Shown: positions 28,968 to 38,677, counted from the first letter of the stretch. The stretch is DNA of 46,211 nucleotides from Opitutaceae bacterium (GCA_947471115.1 CANIXX010000002.1:1-46211), one strand, 5' to 3'. Notes: generated from the sequence alone by a model not told the origin. Translations and numbers: made by a program.

Positions 28968-29609
28968 TTAAAAGGCCGGGATTCCTTGGGTTCCTGCGGG
29001 CAAGACAATCAACACCTCCTGCGAACGAGTGTGATAAGTGAACTTAAGGCGCAGCCGCTGCGGGGCGTCGTACCCCCCTTGGGAGTTACGTCGAGGAGTG
29101 GTTTCGTTTTTCCAATTCTTAAAATCCGCGTCGTAATAATCGTACCCTAGGCCCGTGACCAAAGGCGAAACCACGGTCTCACGTGGGGGCTGTTCATCAA
29201 AACTCTTTTCAACCCGTGAATGCCACAGAAACAAAAGGCCTGCGCCCTCGCGCACCGATAGCGAACACACCACTTCAGGCAAAGGTTGTCCCGGCCAGAC
29301 GAATAGGCGGCTACCCTCGAAGAGTTCAAATGTAAGCAACGTCTCAGTCATGCCCGCCTGGGTGCGAATCTCCGTCATGGTAAACGGTGTGGAATCGGCG
29401 GAGGCGGCTGGAGGTCGAGCCGCGGCGCGCAGTTCATGCTGCAAAAATCGAGTGACCGCCCGAATATGCTGATCGAAGAGCCGTAGGTCGGTGTTACGCC
29501 CCCATAACTCGCCCATCGAAAAGATAAACGTGTTGAGTCCCACCATGAGCAAGCCAGTCAAGGCGAGCGCAAGTAATGTCTCCAACAGAGTGAATCCACG
29601 GCGCTTCAT
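28968..29609 (-). CDS. gspJ: GspJ-like minor pseudopilin
   Basis: MKRRGFTLLETLLALALTGLLMVGLNTFIF prepilin N-terminus. Confidence 0.82.
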   Translation of the reverse strand: MKRRGFTLLETLLALALTGLLMVGLNTFIFSMGELWGRNTDLRLFDQHIRAVTRFLQHELRAAARPPAASADSTPFTMTEIRTQAGMTETLLTFELFEGSRLFVWPGQPLPEVVCSLSVREGAGLLFLWHSRVEKSFDEQPPRETVVSPLVTGLGYDYYDADFKNWKNETTPRRNSQGGYDAPQRLRLKFTYHTRSQEVLIVLPAGTQGIPAF

Positions 29610-30067
29610 TTGTTCACACTCTCCTGCAGCTTGAGGATTCGATCGCGAGAGGCGGCGCGCAGGGTAGCTCGGTCGGTCGCCACCGACCAGGTCGGCCGTA
29701 GCAGCCGGAAAATCTCTCGGATTTTTTGGGCGTTGGCTGTGTCATGGCCGGCGATTTCACAGTCGAAAGTGACAGCGAAGAGATCGGCCTGTGAGGTCGG
29801 TTCGATGGTCGCCGTCCAGTGTACCGCGCGGCCGTCAGCTGCCGCAAATTCACCGCCACGACGTGCCAATTCAACATCGGCCTGAGCGAGCAACTGCGCG
29901 CGCGCAAACTGAACCTCTGGATCGCTCACCGTGGCCCTGCGAGCAACCTGGTAACCGTTAAGCACATTGACGTAGGCGGTGCCCAAGACCACCGCCGCCA
30001 TGGCGAAAAGCGCCAGGGCCACCAGTACCTCCAGAAGTGTAAAAGCTGAGAGACGCGTGCGGTTCAT
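29606..30067 (-). CDS. gspI: GspI-like minor pseudopilin
   Basis: MNRTRLSAFTLLEVLVALALFAMAAVVLGTAYVNVL prepilin N-terminus; ATGA overlaps on both sides. Confidence 0.82.
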   Translation of the reverse strand: MNRTRLSAFTLLEVLVALALFAMAAVVLGTAYVNVLNGYQVARRATVSDPEVQFARAQLLAQADVELARRGGEFAAADGRAVHWTATIEPTSQADLFAVTFDCEIAGHDTANAQKIREIFRLLRPTWSVATDRATLRAASRDRILKLQESVNK

Positions 30068-30585
30068 CGGTCAGCTAGGGGCGTAAGCATCGGGGCGCAC
30101 GTCCACGGATCGATTTCAAGCACCCGAGTTTGGGTGCTGCTCTTCAGTTGCACCCGAAATGGCGAACACGTCCCATCACCATAAAATGTAACAAAGGGCT
30201 GAGTATGGGTTTCAACGAGCTCACCGGCGATGAGGATGGCCGAATACGTCGACGGCGATTTCGGTGGTAGAAATTCAATCTCCGCGAGTTGAGTGGTCGC
30301 GAAGGGCATGCGGGTTTCTGCGGCCAAAGAGGTGAGGATAAATTCACGCGACTTTTTATCGAGGCTCAGGCGTACCGGCTGATTGTTCAGCAGGGCCTGC
30401 TTACGCGCGGCCGCAGCAGCCAACCAAAACAACTCGTCAGGGGTTTTAGGGCGATCACCGAGCAGCCGAGAAGTGCCCACCACTAACACTCCAGTGAGCA
30501 AGGCGATCAGGGCGATCGTTACCAACACTTCGAGCAGCGTGAAGCCCGTCCGGCCAGCGGCTATTCGCGGAATGGATACAGACAT
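30064..30585 (-). CDS. gspH: GspH-like minor pseudopilin
   Basis: GRTGFTLLEVLVTIALIALLTGVLVVG prepilin N-terminus. Confidence 0.8.
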   Translation of the reverse strand: MSVSIPRIAAGRTGFTLLEVLVTIALIALLTGVLVVGTSRLLGDRPKTPDELFWLAAAAARKQALLNNQPVRLSLDKKSREFILTSLAAETRMPFATTQLAEIEFLPPKSPSTYSAILIAGELVETHTQPFVTFYGDGTCSPFRVQLKSSTQTRVLEIDPWTCAPMLTPLADR

Positions 30586-30619
30586 AGAATCGCGCGCCGG
30601 TTAGCCAGAACGGAGCGGA

Positions 30620-31066
30620 TTACCAATTACCGATATCGTCAGCGGTGCCCTCGGTTCTGTCCGGCCCCTTGGAGTACAGATCGTAGCTGTCCTTGTTTTT
30701 CAAACCGGGGAAGCGGTAAACGTACGGCTCCTGAAATGGATCGAGCGGAAGCTTGCCACCGGGACTCTCAATGTACGGTCCTTTCCACGAGTCGGCGCGC
30801 GCTGCAGGTGCTGTGACGAGAGCCTGTAAGCCCTCAGCGGTTGAAGGATAACCACCCGTGTCAATACGGTAGGCGGTCAGCGGAGTCTTGAGACTGGAGT
30901 TAACAAACAGACGTGCGATGTCCTCCGTTTTGGTGCCAAAAATGCCAGTGATCTTGGTGACAGCGAGGCCGACGAGCAGGCCGATGATCGCCAAGACCAC
31001 GAGAATTTCGAGCAGGGTAAACGCACGATGGGAAGCGCGCAGGGATTTATGGAGAGATGAATGCAT
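30620..31066 (-). CDS. gspG: Type II secretion major pseudopilin GspG
   Basis: ATG at 31066: MHSSLHKSLRASHRAFTLLEILVVLAIIGLLVGLAV; GGYPSTAEGLQALVTAP; WKGPYIESPGGKLPLDPFQEPYVYRFPG...YDLYSKGPDRTEGTADDIGNW. Confidence 0.95.
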   Translation of the reverse strand: MHSSLHKSLRASHRAFTLLEILVVLAIIGLLVGLAVTKITGIFGTKTEDIARLFVNSSLKTPLTAYRIDTGGYPSTAEGLQALVTAPAARADSWKGPYIESPGGKLPLDPFQEPYVYRFPGLKNKDSYDLYSKGPDRTEGTADDIGNW

Positions 31067-31137
31067 AGGAAAAACGTTAAGACTAAGACTGCTGAGCCAA
31101 GTTGCGAAAGAGCATCGCAAAGGCGACGCGAAAGAAG

Positions 31138-31213
31138 TGGTGCCCCCGCCCGGACTTGAACCGGGATAGGCGCTTTAGGAAAGCGCTGCTCTATCCAGTT
31201 GAGCTACGGAGAC
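31138..31213 (-). tRNA. tRNA-Arg (anticodon CCU), with encoded CCA
   Basis: Minus-strand GTCTCCG TA GCTC...GAGC A GCGCT TTCCTAA AGCGC CTATC CCGG TTCAAGT CCGGG CGGGGGC A CCA: cloverleaf with 7-bp acceptor, loop TTCCTAA (CCT anticodon), T-arm and genomic CCA. Confidence 0.94.
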
Positions 31214-31306
31214 GTTATCCTTTACCTGAATCGATCTTCAACGTGGAGACTGGATTGTAGGTTGACAACCTTTGGCTTCACCGGTTTTTCTCTTCCTCTT
31301 TTTCAA

Positions 31307-31501
31307 ATGAGCACGACCGAAAACACCCAGCAGAGCCTTACGCCTGAGCAGATTCCGTTCACCACGCCCCAGGCTTTGCGCAACTACGTAACTGACACCG
31401 GCAAGATCTTGCCGCGCAAGTACACTCACCTGTCCGCCAAGCAGCAGCGCGCGGTTACGAAGACCATCAAACAGTCCCGTAACAACTTGCTCGCCCTTTA
31501 A
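31307..31501 (+). CDS. rpsR: 30S ribosomal protein bS18
   Basis: MSTTENTQQSLTPEQIPFTTPQALRNYVTDTGKILPRKYTHLSAKQQRAVTKTIKQSRNNLLAL; the S18 core LRNYVTDTGKILPRKYTHLSAKQQR is clear. Confidence 0.92.
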   Translation: MSTTENTQQSLTPEQIPFTTPQALRNYVTDTGKILPRKYTHLSAKQQRAVTKTIKQSRNNLLAL

Positions 31502-31527
31502 GCGAACTGTTGACCACTCGCAGCGCA

Positions 31528-31555
31528 GGCCGGAGCTAATCACTCCGGCCTTTTT
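31528..31555 (+). terminator. Intrinsic terminator after rpsR
   Basis: GGCCGGAG-CTAATCA-CTCCGGCC followed by TTTTT. Confidence 0.82.
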
Positions 31556-31561
31556 CATGCC

Positions 31562-32578
31562 ATGAGCACGTCACCAACCGCCCGTATCTACCGCCCCACC
31601 CCTCGCAACTTGGCGTTTTTGGCCAACGTACTCGCTCGCGGTGGTATCGTCGCCGCTCCCACTGAAACCGTCTACGGACTGGCGGCCGACGCGCGTAACG
31701 CCAAGGCCTGTCGTGACGTTTTTCGAGCCAAAGGTCGTCCGGCTAACGATCCGCTTATCGTCCACGTTAACTCGCTCGATCAAGCAGGTGAAGTCGCTGC
31801 GCTTAACGACGCCGCTCGCTCTCTCGCCAAAGCATTCTGGCCCGGCCCGCTCACCCTGGTGCTCCCCAAACAGCCCGGAGTACCCGCAATCGTCACTTCA
31901 GGACTAGAGAGCGTCGCGGTACGCATGCCCGCACACACGCTTTTTCGCGAGCTCATCGAGCGCAGCGGTTGCCCTCTGGCAGCACCGAGCGCCAACCCCT
32001 TTGGCTACATCAGCCCCACCACGGCCGCGCATGTAAGAGATGGGCTTGGCCAGCGCATCAAGTACATCTTGGATGGCGGATCAGCCCAAATTGGCGTCGA
32101 ATCCACCATCCTCGATCTTCGCAATCCCAGCAAACCTGCGATCCTTCGACCCGGATCCATTTCACGAGAGGCGATGGAAATGGTGCTAGAGCGTAAAGTT
32201 GCAGCCTATACGCGAAAAGCGCCCGCCCACACCGCAGCCCCCGCACCTGGAATGCTCGAACGACACTATAGTCCTCGTACTCCTCTGACCTTGGTCGACA
32301 AACTCGCCCCCGCCTTTTTACACAAACTGGCCAACAACGAGGCCGTGCTGTTTGTCCACCAGCCGAGGCTCAGCCAACAGACACCGAATGTCTTCTGGCT
32401 GGCGAATCATGGGGAGGAGCTCATGGCAGCGGCGCACAACCTTTTCAATCAACTGCGCATGCTGGATTCAGGCGGCTGGACACAAATCCATGCCGAACTT
32501 GCTCCCGGCAGCAGTGCTCTGGCACTGGCCATCAACGACCGCCTTAGCCGTGCCGCTGCCAAGCGCGGCCCCGCCTAA
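31562..32578 (+). CDS. tsaC: Threonylcarbamoyl-AMP synthase (Sua5/YrdC/YwlC with C-terminal Sua5 domain)
   Basis: GGIVAAPTETVYGLAADARN; KGRPANDPLIVHV; FWPGPLTLVL; PLAAPSANPFGYISPTTAAHV; GVESTILDL; PGMLERHYSPRTPL. Confidence 0.94.
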   Translation: MSTSPTARIYRPTPRNLAFLANVLARGGIVAAPTETVYGLAADARNAKACRDVFRAKGRPANDPLIVHVNSLDQAGEVAALNDAARSLAKAFWPGPLTLVLPKQPGVPAIVTSGLESVAVRMPAHTLFRELIERSGCPLAAPSANPFGYISPTTAAHVRDGLGQRIKYILDGGSAQIGVESTILDLRNPSKPAILRPGSISREAMEMVLERKVAAYTRKAPAHTAAPAPGMLERHYSPRTPLTLVDKLAPAFLHKLANNEAVLFVHQPRLSQQTPNVFWLANHGEELMAAAHNLFNQLRMLDSGGWTQIHAELAPGSSALALAINDRLSRAAAKRGPA

Positions 32579-32582
32579 CGCA

Positions 32583-32616
32583 AAAAGAGGCGGATCGTTG
32601 CCGATCCGCCTCTTTT
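32583..32616. terminator. Bidirectional intrinsic terminator between convergent tsaC and BY-kinase genes
   Basis: Perfect 15-bp stem AAAAGAGGCGGATCG-TTGC-CGATCCGCCTCTTTT with A-tract and T-tract arms. Confidence 0.92.
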
Positions 32617-32639
32617 CTGGCTGCCAACGGGTAATTAAC

Positions 32640-34862
32640 TTACCGCTCGGGGGTAGCATCCTCTTTGGACATCACCACATAGTAATCCTTGTACGACTTG
32701 TCATAGTATTGGGCATAGTAATACCCCGACACGGCCAGATTGAGGCCGTTAAGGACCGCACCAAAAACCGGCACGTTGGATTCCGCCAATTTCTTGGCGC
32801 TAAACTGGGCTGCCTTACGACGGACTTTATTAAAGAAAACCGTAAAGACCGAACCATCGACCAAGGGCAAAACGATCAACGCATCACTCACCGCAGCCAG
32901 CGGAGGCGTATCAAAGAAAATGCGATCATAGCGCTTACGCAGATCGGCGATCATTGACTCGAAATTCTTGCCATTGAGAATCTGGGTCGGGTTCTTGGCA
33001 CGGCCACCCGTCGTGATCACATCGAGGTTCGGGTGGACACCACGCACAACCACATCATCGATAGTCGCCGTTCCCGCGCAAATATCGATGACCCCTTTGC
33101 GATTCTCCAAGCGGAAGGACTTGTGAACGTTGGGCTTTCGCAAGTCGCAATCAATGATCGCAACCCGCTCACCATGCGCGGCAAATGTAAGGGCCAAATT
33201 CGTTGTAGTAAACGACTTACCCTCACCAGGTATGGTGCTAGTGACCAGAATACACTGGGCATTCTTGCTCTCATCCTTGAGCCGCAGACTCGAATGCAAG
33301 GTAAGAAACGCCTCACAAACTTGACGGTCGGCATTGTTAATGACGATCTGCGCCTTATCCGGCTGCTCCATCTTCTTAATTTGCGGAATGATACCAATCA
33401 GTGGAAGTCCAACAACCGACTCGATATCGAACGAACTCTTAACGCGGTCATCGATAAAGGCGACGAAGAAAGCGAAGGCCAAACCGAGTCCGAGACCACC
33501 GACAAACCCAAGCCCGAGGTTGAGTGAAATTTTGGGTGAAACGTAATCACTTTCCTGGGGGGGAGCGGCCTTGTCCACCACACGCGCATTCTGAGTCTCC
33601 ATGGTGGAAATCATCGTGGTGTCGCGCATACGCACGATGATATTTTGCAGAAGCTGCTCGTTAATAACCAACTTGCGTGAGCGCTCAGAATACTCAACGG
33701 CAGCACGATCCAACGCCATCGTCTCCGTGCTGGCTGTAGCCAAAGAGGCCCGCGCCTGCTCATCATTACGGCGTGCGCTTTGGTAGTCAGACTCAATGGT
33801 CGCGGCCGCATTGGTAATCGCCTTACTCAACTCGCGCTCGGCCTGTGCCAGCGAGTTCATAGCCTCCATCATTATGGGGTGTTTTTCACGATAACGATCT
33901 CGTAGCTGGGCAACCACTATCTTCTTTGCCGAAACATCATTAAGCAGCTGGCTTATAAGAGGTTGAGCAGCAATAAAGGATAACTGTGTAAGATCGCCTC
34001 CTTCGGCTTGACGCTCCTGTACTTGCTTCCACCGGATGCCTGCATCCTTAAATTTGGCGTCCGTCGAAGTCACGTAAAGATTCAGGGCCTTGAGCTTCTC
34101 AGTGACGATATCCTTACGCTGGTCGAGAGAAACCATGTTGTTGCGCTCGAGATAGGACTGAAGCTCGTTAGCCAAATCCTTGACGGTGCGCTCCTGTTGC
34201 TCGGCGCGAATTTTAAGCTCCTCGACCGCCTTCATCGACTCATCGATGCGAACGCGGGCGTTGTAGGCGATGAATTCATCAACAAACAGATTGGCCACTT
34301 TAGCCGCGATCTGACGATCAGGGTGCCGATAGACGACATTGATCAGCAAGCTGAGACGCTTAGGAACGATTTTTCGGTTATCCCCTAAAACCTCCAACGG
34401 CGTAACTGGATCGCTCCCCTTGCCCTTTTCGTAAGGCGCCATGAATTGGCGCATGTCTTCACCGGTGATGCGTTCGGCCACCTTCTGGATGATGGCACCG
34501 CTGCTGAGTACCTCAACCACCGTATTAAGATCCTCAGTACCACGAACTGTGTTATCCACCACGGCCTCGACGTTTTTCATCACGGTCGGGTCGCTACGGA
34601 AGATCTGCACGCTGGCCGAAGATTGATAAATTTTGGTCTGGCTGAAGGTGTAAACCAGAGCCGAAGAAAACACGACGAGGAACACCACGATGATGTACCA
34701 CATGCGCTCACGCAGAATCAGCGCATAGTCCTGAAATCCTCGCTGCATCGAGCTTTCGCCCCCATAACCTACTGCATCATAGCCTCCGTACCCGCCACCA
34801 TAACCCTGGTCGCCTGAACCACCACCAGTTTGCCCTGGCGAGTGCTTAGAATGTGAATCCAT
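32640..34862 (-). CDS. Wzc-like polysaccharide co-polymerase / bacterial tyrosine kinase
   Basis: Wzz domain with TM segments; Walker A TSTIPGEGKSFTTTNLALTFA, Walker A' VAIIDCDLRKPNVHK, Walker B IFFDTPPLAAVSDA; C-terminal Tyr cluster GYYYAQYYDKSYKDYYVV; N-terminal Gly/Tyr-rich tail. Confidence 0.92.
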   Translation of the reverse strand: MDSHSKHSPGQTGGGSGDQGYGGGYGGYDAVGYGGESSMQRGFQDYALILRERMWYIIVVFLVVFSSALVYTFSQTKIYQSSASVQIFRSDPTVMKNVEAVVDNTVRGTEDLNTVVEVLSSGAIIQKVAERITGEDMRQFMAPYEKGKGSDPVTPLEVLGDNRKIVPKRLSLLINVVYRHPDRQIAAKVANLFVDEFIAYNARVRIDESMKAVEELKIRAEQQERTVKDLANELQSYLERNNMVSLDQRKDIVTEKLKALNLYVTSTDAKFKDAGIRWKQVQERQAEGGDLTQLSFIAAQPLISQLLNDVSAKKIVVAQLRDRYREKHPIMMEAMNSLAQAERELSKAITNAAATIESDYQSARRNDEQARASLATASTETMALDRAAVEYSERSRKLVINEQLLQNIIVRMRDTTMISTMETQNARVVDKAAPPQESDYVSPKISLNLGLGFVGGLGLGLAFAFFVAFIDDRVKSSFDIESVVGLPLIGIIPQIKKMEQPDKAQIVINNADRQVCEAFLTLHSSLRLKDESKNAQCILVTSTIPGEGKSFTTTNLALTFAAHGERVAIIDCDLRKPNVHKSFRLENRKGVIDICAGTATIDDVVVRGVHPNLDVITTGGRAKNPTQILNGKNFESMIADLRKRYDRIFFDTPPLAAVSDALIVLPLVDGSVFTVFFNKVRRKAAQFSAKKLAESNVPVFGAVLNGLNLAVSGYYYAQYYDKSYKDYYVVMSKEDATPER

Positions 34863-34879
34863 GGAGAGAAACTTAAAAG

Positions 34880-35491
34880 TTAAAGAATGCGCTCTGGTAC
34901 AAAAACAATGTCGTTTACGAGCAACGGCCACGTGTTACTGGAGCGGCCCTTAATAAGGTCGTCAGCATCGATGACGTAGGTGTCCGACTTTCCGTCAGTA
35001 TTGGTCCGCGTTAGTTTAACTTGAGTGCGGTTAGCCAGACGGCTAAATCCGCCCGCTCGCGAAACCGCATCCAACAGCGTCAGCCCCTGCTCTTGGGGAA
35101 ATAAAACTGCTCCAGGTTGATTAACTTGGCCGATCACGTTGACAGAGCGCTTCGCGTATTCGATCACCACCACGTTGATCTGCGGGTTGACCAGATAATC
35201 ACGAGCGTAGAGTTCGCGAATCAAATCCTCGGCCTGGCGCAGGGACTTGCCCTTGACGTCTACCTTGCCGATGAGCGGTAACGTGATTGAATACTCCTGT
35301 GACACCCGCACGGCCCGCTTCAAGTTTTCCTCCTGAAAAATTTGCACATCAAGGAGATCCGATGGTTGCAACAAATAATCCAATACCGCTGCGGCGGGCA
35401 CAGACGCAGGCTTGGGCTCCTCGGCCAGCGCAGGAATGGACAGCAGGAAGGAAAACCCTGCAAGGAGTGTAAATTTGATCTTGGTCAACAT
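34880..35491 (-). CDS. Polysaccharide export protein (Wza-like, Poly_export/SLBB)
   Basis: Signal peptide; YLLQPSDLLDVQIFQEENLKRAVRVSQEYSITLPLIGKVDVKGKSLRQAEDLI; SVNVIGQVNQPGAVLFPQEQGLTLLDAVSRAGGFS. Confidence 0.92.
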   Translation of the reverse strand: MLTKIKFTLLAGFSFLLSIPALAEEPKPASVPAAAVLDYLLQPSDLLDVQIFQEENLKRAVRVSQEYSITLPLIGKVDVKGKSLRQAEDLIRELYARDYLVNPQINVVVIEYAKRSVNVIGQVNQPGAVLFPQEQGLTLLDAVSRAGGFSRLANRTQVKLTRTNTDGKSDTYVIDADDLIKGRSSNTWPLLVNDIVFVPERIL

Positions 35492-35507
35492 AGGCTAAGG
35501 CTTAAAA

Positions 35508-35549
35508 AAAAAGACGGAAGAAGATCATTCGATCCTCCTCCGTCTTTTT
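35508..35549 (-). terminator. Putative intrinsic terminator downstream of the beta-barrel gene
   Basis: AAAAAGACGGAAGAAGATC-ATTC-GATCCTCCTCCGTCTTTTT: 19-nt arms with two non-Watson-Crick positions and an A-run on the plus strand. Confidence 0.75.
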
Positions 35550-35569
35550 AAATGGTCAAGCTACTCTCC

Positions 35570-36709
35570 TTAGTAGCGAGCAGACAGGGACAATGAGACC
35601 ACGTTGTTAACGAACTCGCTGGAAGCCAGATCAGCCTTCTGCGAGCGATTCACGTAGCTGATGCCAGCGTTGAGGTACTCGTTGATCGTGTAAGTAGCTC
35701 CGAGAGAGGCCTCGATGTAGTCGCGGGTTTCAGTGGTGTACTCCATCATGCGATAGGACAGGCCGGCATTCAGACTCCAGTCGACCGTGATCGCACTGCT
35801 GGCACCGAGGGTAAGATCGGTCGTCTCGTAAGAGGCACCGCCCGAAGTAGAATTCGCAAAGTCACGGTTAAAAGCGAGGGTGAGTTGGGTTTTTTCCGAG
35901 TAGGCGTAAGCCAAGGACGCTTTGCTACCGACCGAACCATCCTCATCAGGGCCGACGTTGCCGTTGCGGGTATTGTAGCCGACGCTAAAAGCACCGGACA
36001 GCTTGGGCGTGAAGGTGCCGCGAGTACCGACGTTGTAATAAAACGCGTCGAAGAGATCAGCATTACCAGCACCAATGTTGCCCGACAATTCAGTATGGGT
36101 GTAGGTCAGACCGGTGCTGACGTCCAACTTTGGTGTTAGTTCGTAGTAGACGTTAACAGGAACCGAGTAGCTCTTCTGCTCCGTTGCAGCGCTCGATTTG
36201 TAATCGTAGCTGGCGTAGCTGACGCCAGAGCCGAAGCTGATCTTCTCGGAGTAGCGCAGTTCACCATTGATTCCGGCTGCCGTGTCATGGTGCTCAAGGA
36301 GCGTGGTTTGGCCAATGTTATCAGGCGTAGGCTGGTCCAGTTCGGCAAAAGAAAGATTGGTATTCAGTTTCACCCGCTCAGAGGCGTAGGCTGCAGTGGC
36401 TCCGGCAGCGAACAACTGGTTGTTGAGCTTAACGTTGTCTGAATAGCTGGAGAGCGTGGAGTTAGCGAAAACATCGCCACTCACTGCGGAGTCCTTGCCG
36501 TACTTCAGGTCAAACCCAGGGGTGACGACGAAAACGGTATCGCTGAGCTCTAAGCCATCAGCTGAGAGCAGCAAGTTGTCGTTGTAGGCGACGCTGGAGG
36601 TTGCGGTAGCAAAAAGCTCGGCGTTATCACCGATCGCCAAAAACGGAGCTGCAAATACAGCGGATCCCATACCTCCTAGAATAACAAGGTGTTGTACTGT
36701 TTTTTTCAT
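35570..36709 (-). CDS. Outer membrane beta-barrel protein (exopolysaccharide-locus associated)
   Basis: Signal peptide; alternating amphipathic beta strands; ends in a C-terminal aromatic (SLSLSARY). Adjacent to wza/wzc homologues. Confidence 0.75.
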   Translation of the reverse strand: MKKTVQHLVILGGMGSAVFAAPFLAIGDNAELFATATSSVAYNDNLLLSADGLELSDTVFVVTPGFDLKYGKDSAVSGDVFANSTLSSYSDNVKLNNQLFAAGATAAYASERVKLNTNLSFAELDQPTPDNIGQTTLLEHHDTAAGINGELRYSEKISFGSGVSYASYDYKSSAATEQKSYSVPVNVYYELTPKLDVSTGLTYTHTELSGNIGAGNADLFDAFYYNVGTRGTFTPKLSGAFSVGYNTRNGNVGPDEDGSVGSKASLAYAYSEKTQLTLAFNRDFANSTSGGASYETTDLTLGASSAITVDWSLNAGLSYRMMEYTTETRDYIEASLGATYTINEYLNAGISYVNRSQKADLASSEFVNNVVSLSLSARY

Positions 36710-36943
36710 GTGTATTATTAAACCAAAAGAATTAAAAACTTAAATAGTTAGCGCCTGAATGCGAGCTACTTCCGCAGCTTGTATCAACCCAATCAAGGAA
36801 GTTAGATGCCTAAAAATAAGCCGAATGCAAGGATTGTGCTGAAACTTTTTGTGCCAAGGTTCTCGCTGGTAAAAAGTCTAACAACCAGACGCACCAATAT
36901 CCCGATTGCCTCCGATTAGGGCTCTCTTCTTGCTCGCTCACTC

Positions 36944-38611
36944 ATGTCAGCAAAAGATCCTGCATCAAATAGTCTAAAGCTGTCTTCATCTCGCAGCTCG
37001 ATCAACGCGCAGGGCGTGCGCCGCATTGCGCCCTTTTGGTTCCGGCGGCAGGGCAGTGGATGGCAAATTCAAATTTACTGGAAACGCTTCGCCATTTTCA
37101 CCCTAATCGCCGGTCTGTTAGGATGGATTGGAACCGCAGCGGCAGCGTATTTTTTCGTAAAATACAACCGCGGCTTCACCGATGTACGGTTTACCGACAT
37201 GCTCCTTTTGCCTAGCCGTTGGCATGCCTACGAGGTATCTCGGGGCGACTTCCTTGTATCCAAGGCCCAAGCCGAGTTAAAAAAGCAAAACTACCGCGAG
37301 GCCTTTGGGGACCTTCGACTGGGGCTGATCAAATCCCCAGCCAACAAAGAGGGGCGTATGCTACTCGCCCAATTTTATGCCCTTTGGAAACGCCCTGACC
37401 TGAGTCGCACCACACTGCTCGACGGCTTCACCTACCACAAAGAAGACCCCGAGTACCTCAAAACCCTCTTTGCATTCCTTCTTCAACAACAAGATGACAA
37501 TCAGGTTCTTAAGTTCTACCACGAGCTTCTCGATAACAACGAAGCAGTGACCCCGCTTAATCAATTAGTAGCGCTGGCGGCCGCCTCATCCTGTTACTTT
37601 CGAGGTAACTACGATCAAGCCGAGTCGATCCTGCGCCGCTACCAGGTCGAGTCATCTCGCGATGGACGCCTGTTGCTGGCGCGAATTAACTGGGATCGCG
37701 GAGCCAAGGATGTGGCCCTAGATCAGGTCAAGTCACTGGCCAACGAACGCCCTGATGACGTTGAAATCTATGCCCTCACTATCAACTACTTGCGTGAACT
37801 CGGTCGAGACAACGAGGCACGCCGTGAGAGCTTCTTACGCACCCTCGCCAACCCCCGCAACGCCCGCGCTCGAATCGACCTGCTTTACGCCTACCAAAAG
37901 GAGGGCGACACGGCCTCTCTTCGTACTAACGTCGAGGAAATTTACCTCGATTTCAGCAATGATCACTCCGCTTTGCTCGCCTTGGCCGACTTCGCAGCCA
38001 ACACCGGCGACCCCCAGCTCGCCCTCCGTATTTACGATCACACTAAGTCCAATAACCTCAACTGGGACGGTGCTGCCCTGATGACCGTGGAGGCGTGCAT
38101 CGTGGCCAAAGATTACCAAGGCGCGCTCACGTTAGTCCGCGATCTGTTAAAGGAAAACCCCGAATGGGGTAAACGCTTCTACTCGGTGTTTAACGGCCTG
38201 CAATCCATCGCCCACTATGGGCTGGGCGATGCCGAGGCTGGACAACTTTTCCTTAACAACTTCCTCAAACAGGACAACGTACGCGCCGACAACCTCATCG
38301 CCGTTTCAAAGCGTTTGCTGTCCGTCGGTGCCAAAGCCCAGGCGCGCAAGGTACTCGATCAGGCCGTGCAGGCCGACGCGCTCAATCAGGCCGCTCTGAC
38401 CAGCTTGGTGCAGTTGGATCTCGAGTTAAACAACTCAGCCGCGCTTGCCGCCAACGTCCGCAAGCTCCTCACCATGCGCAAGCCCTCGCAAGCGGTGCTC
38501 AGTGCCGCCTTCGCCGAGTTGGGCAGCGACCTGTTCCTGTTCTCGCCGGAGCGCACCGGCCTGCTTCAAGACTTACGCGCCGCGCTCACGGTCACCTTGC
38601 CGACCTCGTGA
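36944..38611 (+). CDS. TPR-repeat membrane protein
   Basis: N-terminal TM (FAIFTLIAGLLGWIGTAAAAYFF) followed by helical tetratricopeptide-like repeats. Divergent from the beta-barrel gene. Confidence 0.7.
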   Translation: MSAKDPASNSLKLSSSRSSINAQGVRRIAPFWFRRQGSGWQIQIYWKRFAIFTLIAGLLGWIGTAAAAYFFVKYNRGFTDVRFTDMLLLPSRWHAYEVSRGDFLVSKAQAELKKQNYREAFGDLRLGLIKSPANKEGRMLLAQFYALWKRPDLSRTTLLDGFTYHKEDPEYLKTLFAFLLQQQDDNQVLKFYHELLDNNEAVTPLNQLVALAAASSCYFRGNYDQAESILRRYQVESSRDGRLLLARINWDRGAKDVALDQVKSLANERPDDVEIYALTINYLRELGRDNEARRESFLRTLANPRNARARIDLLYAYQKEGDTASLRTNVEEIYLDFSNDHSALLALADFAANTGDPQLALRIYDHTKSNNLNWDGAALMTVEACIVAKDYQGALTLVRDLLKENPEWGKRFYSVFNGLQSIAHYGLGDAEAGQLFLNNFLKQDNVRADNLIAVSKRLLSVGAKAQARKVLDQAVQADALNQAALTSLVQLDLELNNSAALAANVRKLLTMRKPSQAVLSAAFAELGSDLFLFSPERTGLLQDLRAALTVTLPTS

Positions 38612-38677
38612 GCGGTTAACGGGAAGGGGCATCGGCCCCCCCTTCCTAGGCCTCTCGATCCTCCCCCGCGCTCGGGC

